The notes beneath the pieces are model-generated. The model did no database searches, was not told the DNA's origin, and saw only the letters and a program-made list of their open reading frames with translations. From Flavobacteriales bacterium (GTDB lineage: Bacteria; Bacteroidota; Bacteroidia; Flavobacteriales_F; PHOS-HE28): DNA of 64,000 nucleotides. Positions 16,498-24,298 of the stretch are shown piece after piece; position 1 is the first letter of the stretch; each line of letters begins with the position of its first letter. The stretch lies in assembly GCA_019912395.1 (NCBI GenBank), contig JAIOIH010000087.1, positions 124,001 to 188,000 of the forward strand, in the 5' to 3' direction. A program made the translations under genes and the position numbers.

Positions 16498-16528
16498 TTT
16501 GTCAGTTCAGGGAAAAACCCGACATTTG
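16498..16528 (+). promoter_or_regulatory. Promoter of rpsP
   Basis: A TTTG -33 box (16498-16501), exactly 19 nt of spacer, and a GACATTTG -7 box (16521-16528) match the Bacteroidota promoter layout with one mismatch. The leader to ATG 16568 is about 35 nt. Confidence 0.55.
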
Positions 16529-16567
16529 CCACCCCTTAACGAAAAGGGACCAAAAACCAACCGCGAC

Positions 16568-17191
16568 ATGCCGACCCGCATCCGCCTTCAGAGAAAAGGC
16601 AAAAAAGGCAAGCCCTTCTACCACTTGGTAGTGGCTGACCAACGCGCTCCGCGCGACGGAAAATACATCGAACGCATCGGGGCATACGACCCGAACCGCA
16701 ACCCTGCCCTGGTGGAGGTGGACCGCGACAAGGCGTTGGATTGGCTCCAGAAAGGTGCCCAGCCCAGTGATACCGCCCGTGCCATCCTCAGCTACAGCGG
16801 CGTGGTGTACAAGAACCACCTGCTGAACGGGGTGAAGAAGGGTGCATTCGATCAAGAAGAGGCCGATCGCCGGTTCGATGCCTGGTTGAACGAAAAGAAC
16901 AACAAGGTTGAAGCCAAGCGTGAGCGCATCGTGGATAGCGCTGCCAAGGCATTCAAGGACCGCCTTGCTCTGGAGACCAAGAAATCCCACGATCGTGCGG
17001 ATGCGTTGACGGCCAAGTTGGCTGCCTCCATGGCACCGCCCCCTACCGCGGAAGCGGAGGCCACTCCCGCCGAGGGCGATGCCGCTCCCGCAGCGGAGGC
17101 CGAAGCTGCACCCGAGGCCGAAGCTGCTGCTGCTCCGGAAGCGAGCGAACCAGCCGCCCCTGCTGACGACGCGCCCGCCGAAAAGGAGTGA
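16568..17191 (+). CDS. rpsP: 30S ribosomal protein S16 with long Ala/Glu/Pro tail
   Basis: 207 residues. The first 80 or so are classic S16 (MPTRIRLQRKGKKGKPFYHLVVADQRAPRDG, IERIGAYDP, DWLQKGAQPSDT). The rest is a charged helical stretch (about 110-155) and a low-complexity Ala/Pro/Glu tail, a length increase often seen in Bacteroidota S16. Start ATG 16568 matches the S16 N-terminus; the frame is open further upstream but lies across the promoter. A strong terminator follows at 17215. Confidence 0.95.
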   Translation: MPTRIRLQRKGKKGKPFYHLVVADQRAPRDGKYIERIGAYDPNRNPALVEVDRDKALDWLQKGAQPSDTARAILSYSGVVYKNHLLNGVKKGAFDQEEADRRFDAWLNEKNNKVEAKRERIVDSAAKAFKDRLALETKKSHDRADALTAKLAASMAPPPTAEAEATPAEGDAAPAAEAEAAPEAEAAAAPEASEPAAPADDAPAEKE

Positions 17192-17214
17192 CCACAACGT
17201 CATGAACAATGAAG

Positions 17215-17247
17215 GGCCCGGTTCCGCATGGAGCCGGGCCTTTTTTT
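17215..17247 (+). terminator. Rho-independent terminator after rpsP
   Basis: An 11-bp stem (GGCCCGGTTCC with GGAGCCGGGCC, one G-U pair), a GCAT loop and seven T residues. Confidence 0.85.
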
Positions 17248-17276
17248 CCTCCTCCCCAAGGATGAAGCCGCAGTTT

Positions 17277-17284
17277 TACATTCA
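17277..17284 (+). promoter_or_regulatory. Candidate -7 box for rimM
   Basis: TACATTCA lies between the rpsP terminator and ATG 17294. It would restart transcription for rimM-trmN6. Confidence 0.35.
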
Positions 17285-17293
17285 CCCCCGGAG

Positions 17294-17839
17294 ATGGACT
17301 TGAGCCAATTGCACCATTTGGGGCGGCTGGGAAAGCCGTGGGGACATCGGGGGGAACTCGTGTTCCATCTCGGTGATACCGAACTGGAGGAAGTGCTCGA
17401 ACTGGGCGTGCTCTTTGCCGAGCTCGATGGCCTGCGCGTGCCTTTCCATGTGAGCCATTTGAGGGAGCATCCGCGTGTGGGGGCCGTGGTGAAGTTCGAG
17501 GATATCGATGATCCCCAGAGCGGGAGCTTTCTGGTGAATTGTGAGGTCTATGCGCCGCCGGGGCATATTCCGCCCGAACTTGAGCAGCAGGAGGACGAGG
17601 AAAACCTGAACCCCGAGGACCTGATCGGCATGTTGGTGCTGGACGAGAACTATGGTGAGCTTGGCGAGATCACCGGAACGGAAGGCACCGAGGCACATCC
17701 GGTGATGGTCGTCCGCAAAGGCGAACAGGAGATCCTGATCCCCATGGTGGACGACATGATCACGGGGATCGATTTTGATACCGGGCATCTTGTGGTGCGC
17801 ACTCCGCCGGGGCTGGTGGACCTGTACCGGAGCATGTGA
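17294..17839 (+). CDS. rimM: Ribosome maturation factor RimM
   Basis: 181 residues with the RimM N-terminal beta barrel (LGRLGKPWGHRGEL) and the PRC-barrel C-terminal domain (LDENYGELGEITG, then ILIPMVDDMITGIDFDTGHLVV). RimM binds S19 and helps mature the 30S head. Its place after rpsP is the usual bacterial order, but a terminator separates them here. ATG 17294 gives the normal N-terminus. Confidence 0.92.
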   Translation: MDLSQLHHLGRLGKPWGHRGELVFHLGDTELEEVLELGVLFAELDGLRVPFHVSHLREHPRVGAVVKFEDIDDPQSGSFLVNCEVYAPPGHIPPELEQQEDEENLNPEDLIGMLVLDENYGELGEITGTEGTEAHPVMVVRKGEQEILIPMVDDMITGIDFDTGHLVVRTPPGLVDLYRSM

Positions 17840-17857
17840 TCCACCACGCCGTTTGGA

Positions 17858-18568
17858 ATGCCGAACGACTATTTCCGATTCAAGCAGTTCACTGTCCGGC
17901 AGGATCGCTGTGCGATGAAAGTGGGAACGGATGGCATGTTGCTGGGGGCGTGGACGAGGTATGCGAGTGCCTTGCGGATACTGGACATCGGCACGGGAAC
18001 TGGTCTGCTGGCGCTGATCGCCGCGCAGCGGAATAACAGGGCGACGATAGAAGCGGTGGAGATCGACGGGGCATCCGCGGAACAGGCGCGGGAAAATGTA
18101 TGGGCAAGTCCGTGGGCGGAGCGCATCAAGGTGTTCCATGCGGATGTGAGGAATTGGGACACTTCGGTCGGCTATGACCTGGTGCTCTGCAATCCACCTT
18201 TCTACAAGGGGCATCAGGCTTCCCGCGGGTTGCGCACCGCAACGGCCAAGCATGACCTTGAGCTCAGCCTCGCCCAACTCTTGCAAGTGGCCGATCGTTC
18301 CTGCACCCCGCATGGGCGCCTCTGCATGATCATTCCCGTCAATCGGCTTAAGGAACTTGGATCACTCGCAGTTGCCAATGGATTCGTGCAGACGCGGGAG
18401 TGCCTGGTGTACTACGTGGCCACCAAGAAGCCCAAGCGCGTCCTGGTGGAACTCTCCCGCACTTTCGACCTCGACCTGATGAGGGCGGAAATGGCGGTGC
18501 AGCGGTACCCCGGTGAATTCACGCCGGAATACAAAGCGATGCTCAGCGACCTGGAGCTGCACTTCTAG
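17858..18568 (+). CDS. tRNA1(Val) (adenine-37-N6)-methyltransferase-like protein
   Basis: 236 residues of class I SAM-dependent methyltransferase. The start (PNDYFRFKQFTVRQDRCAMKVGTDGMLLGAW), the SAM motif LDIGTGTGLLAL and the catalytic NPPF typical of N6-adenine methyltransferases identify the TrmN6/YfiC group. It lies 18 bp downstream of rimM and is probably co-transcribed. Its stop codon shares CTAG with the stop of the convergent dehydrogenase gene. Confidence 0.88.
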   Translation: MPNDYFRFKQFTVRQDRCAMKVGTDGMLLGAWTRYASALRILDIGTGTGLLALIAAQRNNRATIEAVEIDGASAEQARENVWASPWAERIKVFHADVRNWDTSVGYDLVLCNPPFYKGHQASRGLRTATAKHDLELSLAQLLQVADRSCTPHGRLCMIIPVNRLKELGSLAVANGFVQTRECLVYYVATKKPKRVLVELSRTFDLDLMRAEMAVQRYPGEFTPEYKAMLSDLELHF

Positions 18569-19908
18569 ACCGCAACCACCTTCTCCGTGAAGGCGATCCC
18601 CAATGTAGCCAGCTCATCCAAGATCGGGTCGTACAGTTCCGGCTTCAGGGGCAACAAGACCCCGCGTTCGCTGATCTTCCCGTTCAACAGCAGCTTCGCA
18701 CCGATCCCCATGGGGAGCCCCACGGTGCGTGCCATGGCGGTGTAGGTGGTGTCCAAACCCTTCACCACCAGGGCGGCATGGATCTCCCTGCTCCTGCCTT
18801 CCAGCGCATAACGGAAGCGGTGCCACATCACCAGCATGTCCTTGTCGTTCGGGCCGAGTTCCCACTTCTGCTCCAGGAGGCGTTGCAGCGTGGCGGCCGG
18901 GGTAAGCCCCGCCTTGCCGATGGTGCCGTTGCCGAACAGCTCCAGCCAGTCCAGGCGCTCCATCACTGCGCCCTCGGGGTCGAGGCCCAAGTATTGAGCG
19001 GTGGCTGAGCGTACGTCCCGTCCGGTCGCATTCTCGGGGAGGAAGGACCGGAGGTACTCCGCCCATGTGGCATCGGCGGGCAGCTCCATCGCATAGCCGT
19101 CCTCGGTGCAGCCCAGTTGCACGAAGGCATCCCACGCCTCGCAGAAACCACCCTTGCGCAAGGTCCCGCGCTTCATGGTGGGTATGCCGCTGATGCCGTA
19201 GATCTCGCGATATTTCAGGGAATCACGGTTCGCATAGCCGTCAAAGCCGCCAAGGCCGGGCAGTTCCACCCGCGTGGTGCGTTGGTAAAGCGTGTGGTAG
19301 GGGATGTATTTCAGTTCGCCGTCGTGGATGTAGCGTGCCGCAGTGCCCTGCCCGGCGAGCACCACGTTGCGCGGGTTCCAGCTGAACTTGTAGCCCCAGG
19401 GATTGTCGTCGCTTTCCGGTGCCACCAGCCCGCCGCAATAGCTTTCGAAGGCCTCCATCCGTGCGCCTTTCGCACGCAAGGCGTCGAGGATACGCATCGC
19501 GCTCATGTGATCGATGCCCGGATCCACGCCCATTTCGTTCAGCACCGTTAGTCCGGCTTTCCTGAACTCCGCGTCCAGCGGCCACAGCGCATCGGGCACA
19601 TAGCTGGGGGTGATCACGTTCTTCTTCAAGCGAAGGCAGTCCTTCAGCACGTCCATGTGCATGAAGGCCGGGAGCATGCTGATCACCAGGTCGTGCTTCG
19701 CGATCAGTGCCGCACGGGCCTCCGCATGGGTGGCGTCCAGCTCAACGGGTGTTGCCACATCGTCATGGCCCCGCGTCAGCTCACGCACGTGCGCGATGGC
19801 GCGCTCCGCCACGGTAACGCGCCATTCCTGCTCGGGGGCATGGTCGATCAAGTACTTGAGCAGGGACGATGCCGAGCGGCCCGCACCGAGGAGAAGGATG
19901 GTACGCAT
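18565..19908 (-). CDS. Saccharopine dehydrogenase-family protein
   Basis: 447 residues. N-terminal Rossmann motif (ILLLGAGRSASSLLKYL) with the family fold, including SYVPDALWPLDAEFRKAGLTVLNEMGVDPGIDHM-type sequence. Most similar in outline to lysine-pathway saccharopine reductases (Lys9-like), which reversibly join 2-aminoadipate semialdehyde and glutamate with NAD(P)H. Substrate cannot be fixed from sequence. It is 80 bp downstream of the peptide-ligase operon on the same strand, so it might belong to it, but a TACACTTG box at 19922-19929 suggests its own promoter. Confidence 0.82.
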   Translation of the reverse strand: MRTILLLGAGRSASSLLKYLIDHAPEQEWRVTVAERAIAHVRELTRGHDDVATPVELDATHAEARAALIAKHDLVISMLPAFMHMDVLKDCLRLKKNVITPSYVPDALWPLDAEFRKAGLTVLNEMGVDPGIDHMSAMRILDALRAKGARMEAFESYCGGLVAPESDDNPWGYKFSWNPRNVVLAGQGTAARYIHDGELKYIPYHTLYQRTTRVELPGLGGFDGYANRDSLKYREIYGISGIPTMKRGTLRKGGFCEAWDAFVQLGCTEDGYAMELPADATWAEYLRSFLPENATGRDVRSATAQYLGLDPEGAVMERLDWLELFGNGTIGKAGLTPAATLQRLLEQKWELGPNDKDMLVMWHRFRYALEGRSREIHAALVVKGLDTTYTAMARTVGLPMGIGAKLLLNGKISERGVLLPLKPELYDPILDELATLGIAFTEKVVAV

Positions 19909-19988
19909 GGGGGAGTTTCTTCAAGTGTAGCGGCCGCGAAATTGCGGAACAGGAATTTGGCACCCGCAGCCCCCGGGAGCGTGATCGA

Positions 19989-20681
19989 TCAGTCCATGGT
20001 GCGCAGCACCTCGGCAAGCGTGGCGAAGAGGGTTCGCGCCACCTCGCGGTCCATGCGGCCGTTATGGGCAAAACGCTGGTTCACTTCCAGTTCGATCCCG
20101 CCATAATGCCTCGGGAAGAGGTGCCGCATCGTGGTGGGCAATCCATCGGAAATGCCTTTGTAGGGCTGGTTCATCCGCACGGTCAAGCTCGGCATGCGGT
20201 GCTTGAGCACCCTCCGCCAGGACAGACAGAAGTTGCGTTCGTTCGCTCGCGCGGGATCGTACAGCAGGCCGATGTCCATGGTGCGCTTTACGCCGTTCAA
20301 CACGGGCGTGAAACTGTGTACCGCCACATGCATCACCTCGGTCCTCGCGGCGATCCGTTCCCGCGTCCGTTCGATAAAGTCGTTGCGGTAGCGGTGATGA
20401 AGATCCAGTAGGCGCTGTTTTTGCGCAGCACCCAACTGGCGGGTGAATTCGGAGAAGAGCCGGGGATGGGCCTCGGACCGGTTCAGCTCGATGCACAACC
20501 GCGAAAGGGTGGCATAAGTGGTTTCCGCCGCCAGCGGGGCCAACCGATGGAAGAGGTCCAGCGCACCGAGGTCGAGGGCGCGATGCGTTTCAAGCACATC
20601 CTCATGTCCGGCAAAGCAGGGGAGAAGGTCCTTGGGCACCTCGTTCCCACCGTGCTCGCAGCTGAGGAAGAGCGCGGTCAT
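19989..20681 (-). CDS. N-formylglutamate amidohydrolase family protein
   Basis: 230 residues. SCEHGGNEVP near the N-terminus is the family metal-site motif. HSFTPVLNGVKRTMDIGLLYDP and GIELEVNQRF also fit. Known members hydrolyse N-formyl-glutamate to formate and glutamate in histidine breakdown, but no hut genes are here. In this operon it may act on a glutamyl or acyl-glutamyl amide. ATG 20681 overlaps the GCS2 gene stop (ATGA); open frame further upstream is only an antiphase extension. Last gene of the four-gene operon. Confidence 0.82.
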   Translation of the reverse strand: MTALFLSCEHGGNEVPKDLLPCFAGHEDVLETHRALDLGALDLFHRLAPLAAETTYATLSRLCIELNRSEAHPRLFSEFTRQLGAAQKQRLLDLHHRYRNDFIERTRERIAARTEVMHVAVHSFTPVLNGVKRTMDIGLLYDPARANERNFCLSWRRVLKHRMPSLTVRMNQPYKGISDGLPTTMRHLFPRHYGGIELEVNQRFAHNGRMDREVARTLFATLAEVLRTMD

Positions 20682-21910
20682 TGCAGTTGGCGATCCTCGC
20701 GCAGGCAGGCGGCGAGCTCCTTGTACACGTCCTTGATCCGCTCGGCATCCGGTTCGGCTCCAGTGCGCGCGAGGATCCTCTGGGCCAAGCATCCGTGATC
20801 GAGGATGTGCGTGATGGCGGTGCGCGCATCGCTGCTCATGCCCGTTCCCACTTCGGCGAAGATGTGGGCCCAGAGATCCCTGGCCGTGGCCTCCGGGCGG
20901 TCCATCCCGAACATCAACAGGAATTCCTTCCGGTGGATCGGGGTGGCCCCGGCATCCTTGATCACCTCCTTGAAGATGGCCAGCAGGTCGTTCTGGTGCC
21001 AGGCACGCTGCAGGTAGTTGCTCACCCAGCGCCCGTCCACCAAGGCCTTCAGGGTTTCCACGATCAGCTCGGCGATGGCGAGGTCCGCACCGGGGCACTC
21101 CTGGATGTCCACCACGCGGATCTCGATGGCGTTGCGGTCGAAGCGGGCGATGGCACCCCGCGAGTTGGCGAACTGGTGGTCCATGATCCCCTCCGGATCG
21201 AAGGGCGCCAGGGCCTTCCCGATCGGGCCGAAAATCTCGCGGTAGTATTCCTCTTCGTTCAGCACGGCCTCGGGGATCAACGCGCCCATGAGCTGCGGAA
21301 GCCGCTCCTGATGATGCAGGTAGGCTTCCATCCGGGCGTCCATGTGGCCGGTGGGCTTGCCGTCCAGAATGGGGGAGCTGGCGCTAAGGGCCGGAATGAT
21401 GGGGAGCAGGAGCCGGATCGCGGTGTGGAGTTTGGCGAACTCCTCGTCGTTGGCGAAGGGCAGATTGAGGTGTACGCTCTGGAGGTTGCTCCAGCCATGG
21501 CCGCGACAATCGAAGATGCGGTTGTAGAGCGCATAGATCTCGTTGTTGTCGTGCGGCCAGATCACCGTCTCGGTGAAGGGGTCGAAGAGGGGATGGGCCG
21601 CTGTGGGCAGCAGCATGAGACCGCGCTTGGCGAGGAGGGCATCGATGGCACGCACTTCGGAGGCGAACTTCTCCCTATAGGACGGGATGCTCGGCGTGGG
21701 CCTGGCGGTCTTCAGCTCCACCACGTGGGCCACCAGTTCGTTGCTCCAGTCCACATCGCCGCGCTCCACATCGCTGGTGATCGCACCGCTGACATCCTTG
21801 AAGAGCAGGTCCACGGTGGGGCTGGCCCGCAAGGTTTCACGGTCCACCACCATGTACTCCAGTTCGATGCCGGTGACCTCGAAAAGGCCGTAGGGTTTCC
21901 GCTCGCTCAT
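20678..21910 (-). CDS. GCS2-type carboxylate-amine ligase (glutamate-cysteine ligase-like)
   Basis: 410 residues. GIELEYMVVDRETL near the N-terminus carries the paired acidic residues of the glutamine synthetase-like fold. QSVHLNLPFANDEEF, ARFDRNAIEIRVVDIQECP and MEAYLHHQERLP are typical of the GCS2/YbdK-like ligases, which use ATP to join the gamma-carboxylate of glutamate or a related acid to an amine. Start ATG 21910 overlaps the ATP-grasp gene stop (ATGA), and the amidohydrolase start overlaps its own stop. With the adjacent ATP-grasp ligase it predicts two sequential amide-bond formations. Confidence 0.85.
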   Translation of the reverse strand: MSERKPYGLFEVTGIELEYMVVDRETLRASPTVDLLFKDVSGAITSDVERGDVDWSNELVAHVVELKTARPTPSIPSYREKFASEVRAIDALLAKRGLMLLPTAAHPLFDPFTETVIWPHDNNEIYALYNRIFDCRGHGWSNLQSVHLNLPFANDEEFAKLHTAIRLLLPIIPALSASSPILDGKPTGHMDARMEAYLHHQERLPQLMGALIPEAVLNEEEYYREIFGPIGKALAPFDPEGIMDHQFANSRGAIARFDRNAIEIRVVDIQECPGADLAIAELIVETLKALVDGRWVSNYLQRAWHQNDLLAIFKEVIKDAGATPIHRKEFLLMFGMDRPEATARDLWAHIFAEVGTGMSSDARTAITHILDHGCLAQRILARTGAEPDAERIKDVYKELAACLREDRQLQ

Positions 21911-23409
21911 GACTTGGCCGGGGTGGTCCCGACGGTGGTTTGTGGTATGCCGATCTTCTTCTCGATGGTCTTTTTCAGCGAACCGATGATGCGGCGGTAG
22001 ATCTCGTCCCCCAGTTCCACATCCTCTATCCCATGGTCGATGTTGGGGCATTCGTTCACTTCGATCACGTAGGCCTTGCCGTTGTGCTCCTTCACATCCA
22101 CACCGAAAAGACCGTGGTCGCCCACCATGGCGCGGACGGCCTTCAGCGCGGCGTCCATGATGTGCTTGGCACATTCTTCCACCTTCACCGTTTCGAAATT
22201 GCCCGTCTCGCCGTCCTTCGTGGTACTGCCCCAGTTGTAGATCTGCCAATGGCCACGTGCCATGTAGTATTTGCAGGCATAGAGCGGCTTGCCGTCCAGC
22301 ACCCCCACCCGCCAGTCGAAGTCGCTGGGCATGTATTCCTGCGCCACGGCAAGATCGCTTGTGGACAGGATCTTATCCAGCTTGGTGTCCAGTTCCTTCT
22401 GGTCCTTGGCCTTTTCCACCCCTACGCTGAAGGTGCTGTCCGGCAATTTCAGCACCACCGGGAACCCGAGTCGTTGCCCCACCTCGTGGCGGTTCTCGCT
22501 GTGTACGATCATGGTGCGCGGAGTGGGTACGTGGTGCGCCTCCATCACCTCCGCGAGGTAGACCTTGTTGTTGCACTTGAGGATCGCGTCCGGGGCATCC
22601 ATCACCGCCAGCCCTTCCTGCTGTGCCTTCCGCGCCATGCGGTAGGTGTGGTTGTTCACGTGGGTGTTCTCGCGGATCAACAATGCATCGTATTCGCTGA
22701 TGCGGTCAATGTCGTCCGGACCGATGATGTCCACCCGGAAGCCCATCTCTTCCGCGGCCTGCCTGAATTTCACGATGGCGCGCTTGTTCGAGGGCGCGGC
22801 CTTGTCATCGGGGTTCACCAGGATCGCCAAGTCGTAGGCACTGCGGTCCTCCCGGGCGGTGTCGTAGCGCTTCTTCCCGAAGTATTCAGCGGCGAACTCC
22901 TTCAGCAACGGGATGTGCTCTTCCTCGATGTCCTTGTACGGAACGGGGCGCACCGAGCGCAGCTCCCATTTTTCGCCCTTCACGAAACGGGCACGCAGCA
23001 ATGGGGCTTCAAAGACCTTGTACAGCTCATGCGCGAGCTTGTCGTACCGCGGGTTCACGTTCCGGCCGAAGTACATGCTCAGGGTGAAGTCGTGCTTTTC
23101 CTTATGCCCCAAACTGTGCTGGATCACCTCATCGAGGTCGCGCGAGAGCACCTTCACGATGCTCGGGTTCTTCAGGTCGAGGATGGTCTTGGCACTGGGG
23201 ATCACCTTCTGTCCGCGGGCCTCCGCCAGCAGGCTCACGTAGTAGCCCCGGCTCTGGTACACAAAACTGCGGGCCAGGTTGAAGATGCGCGTGTTCCTCA
23301 GCTGCGCGAAACGCGGTGCGGTCAGATAATCCTTGCTGGAGACCACCTCCACGCCCGGCGCCCCCAATTTGAAGGCCTTGGGATCATGCACCACAATGAT
23401 CTTCTTCAT
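21907..23409 (-). CDS. RimK-like ATP-grasp ligase with N-terminal RLAN-type domain
   Basis: 500 residues. Residues 1 to about 150 (IIVVHDPKAFKLGAPGVEVVSSKDYL, ARSFVYQSRGYYVSLLAEARG) resemble the RimK-like ATP-grasp N-terminal domain. From about 200 a pre-ATP-grasp domain leads to the ATP-grasp core (KCNNKVYLAEVM, FPVVLKLPDSTFSVGVEKA, then DVKEHNGKAYVIEVNECPNIDHG with the Mg-binding Glu and Asn). RimK relatives add glutamate or other amino acids to an acyl acceptor through an acylphosphate. Acceptor unknown. Start and stop overlap both neighbours by 4 bp. Confidence 0.87.
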   Translation of the reverse strand: MKKIIVVHDPKAFKLGAPGVEVVSSKDYLTAPRFAQLRNTRIFNLARSFVYQSRGYYVSLLAEARGQKVIPSAKTILDLKNPSIVKVLSRDLDEVIQHSLGHKEKHDFTLSMYFGRNVNPRYDKLAHELYKVFEAPLLRARFVKGEKWELRSVRPVPYKDIEEEHIPLLKEFAAEYFGKKRYDTAREDRSAYDLAILVNPDDKAAPSNKRAIVKFRQAAEEMGFRVDIIGPDDIDRISEYDALLIRENTHVNNHTYRMARKAQQEGLAVMDAPDAILKCNNKVYLAEVMEAHHVPTPRTMIVHSENRHEVGQRLGFPVVLKLPDSTFSVGVEKAKDQKELDTKLDKILSTSDLAVAQEYMPSDFDWRVGVLDGKPLYACKYYMARGHWQIYNWGSTTKDGETGNFETVKVEECAKHIMDAALKAVRAMVGDHGLFGVDVKEHNGKAYVIEVNECPNIDHGIEDVELGDEIYRRIIGSLKKTIEKKIGIPQTTVGTTPAKS

Positions 23410-24113
23410 TCGGTGAAGGGGGTTGGGGAGAGGACAAGCAAGTTGGCGTCATAGGTCACGATGCCCAGCATGATGCTGTTGATCAAACGACCCACGGGCA
23501 CTTCGTAGGTACGCCCTTCGGCCATGGGATTGTCGTGATAGGGATCGGCAACGAAGACGTGTTTCTTCTCCATGCCGCGCAGTACCACGAAGTGCCCCAT
23601 GGGCTTGCCGCGCAGGTCATGGTACACGCTTCGGCCCTTGGAGTCGGCGTATTCGCGTTTGCTCTTGTAGAGATATGTGGCACTGAGGCCGGCCAGAATG
23701 GGCAGGTTTGCGTTGAAGTAGGTGTTCAGAAGGGCAGGGGAGGGATCATCGAACCGGATATCACCGCCTTCCTTCAGAAAGCGGGCGTAGGCCAAGGATG
23801 CCGCGTGCAGCTTCTTCCCGTCCTTGATCCGCGTCTGCGCGATCAACTTCCGGCGCAGGGCTTCCGGGGATAGACCATCCCAGGAAGGATCGAAGACGGC
23901 GAGGTTATAGCTGTAGAGCCGGACGTGATAGCCGCGCAGCAGTGCATGGATCCCCAGCAACACCGCCAAAGTGCCGCCTTCCTCCATGTGGTGTACCTCA
24001 TTGATCACCTGCTGCAAGGGGTCCTTTTCGCCGAAATGCCGATAGACGGCGTGGAGCGCCGTAGCGCCGCAGGTGTCGTCATCGGGCTGGGCCTCGATCC
24101 GAAGGTTTTGCAT
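23406..24113 (-). CDS. C39-like papain-fold cysteine peptidase
   Basis: 235 residues without signal peptide. DDDTCGATALHAVYRHFG holds the likely catalytic Cys, MGHFVVLRGM the His and VFVADPYHDNP the Asp, in the order of C39/papain-like peptidases. It is first in an operon with two ligases and an amidohydrolase, so it may process or trim the product or act as an acyltransferase. ATG 24113 has no Shine-Dalgarno of its own. A 10-codon upstream ORF with a good one ends 2 nt before it, suggesting translation by re-initiation. Confidence 0.8.
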   Translation of the reverse strand: MQNLRIEAQPDDDTCGATALHAVYRHFGEKDPLQQVINEVHHMEEGGTLAVLLGIHALLRGYHVRLYSYNLAVFDPSWDGLSPEALRRKLIAQTRIKDGKKLHAASLAYARFLKEGGDIRFDDPSPALLNTYFNANLPILAGLSATYLYKSKREYADSKGRSVYHDLRGKPMGHFVVLRGMEKKHVFVADPYHDNPMAEGRTYEVPVGRLINSIMLGIVTYDANLLVLSPTPFTE

Positions 24114-24115
24114 GG

Positions 24116-24148
24116 TTAGTGCCGGTGGCTATGGGCGATGGTCATCAT
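24116..24148 (-). CDS. 10-codon upstream ORF, MMTIAHSHRH
   Basis: ATG-ATG start, TAA stop at 24116-24118, then CC and the ATG of the C39-like gene. An AAGGAG at 24157-24162 lies 8 nt upstream, the best ribosome binding site in this neighbourhood. Three of ten residues are His. It may couple or regulate translation of the operon. Confidence 0.4.
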   Translation of the reverse strand: MMTIAHSHRH

Positions 24149-24156
24149 GACACATG

Positions 24157-24162
24157 CTCCTT
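24157..24162 (-). promoter_or_regulatory. Shine-Dalgarno AAGGAG of the upstream ORF
   Basis: AAGGAG with an 8-nt spacer to ATG 24148. Such clear sites are rare in this window. Confidence 0.45.
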
Positions 24163-24173
24163 CGCCGACGGTG

Positions 24174-24181
24174 CAAAGTTC
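24174..24181 (-). promoter_or_regulatory. -7 promoter box of the peptide-ligase operon
   Basis: GAACTTTG, one mismatch to TA-N2-TTTG. The predicted leader to the C39-like gene is about 55 nt and contains the upstream ORF. Confidence 0.4.
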
Positions 24182-24298
24182 GTCCGTTCCGATTATTCCC
24201 GATCCGTGTGCGCGGGCAATATCAATACTGGCTTGTTCACTGGGGAGCAGGTCAAGACCTCTCTTCCTTTGCCGAGCGATGGGCCCGGTTGTCGGCCG

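Noticed and set aside
20681-22000. 439-codon frame antisense to the GCS2 gene
   Set aside because: Shadow frame; the minus-strand gene is tightly packed in an operon with family motifs.
19989-24298. Ribosomal-peptide (RiPP) precursor near the peptide-ligase operon
   Set aside because: No double-glycine leader or Cys/Ser/Thr-rich small frame found. The only small frame is the 10-codon upstream ORF, too short to be a typical precursor.
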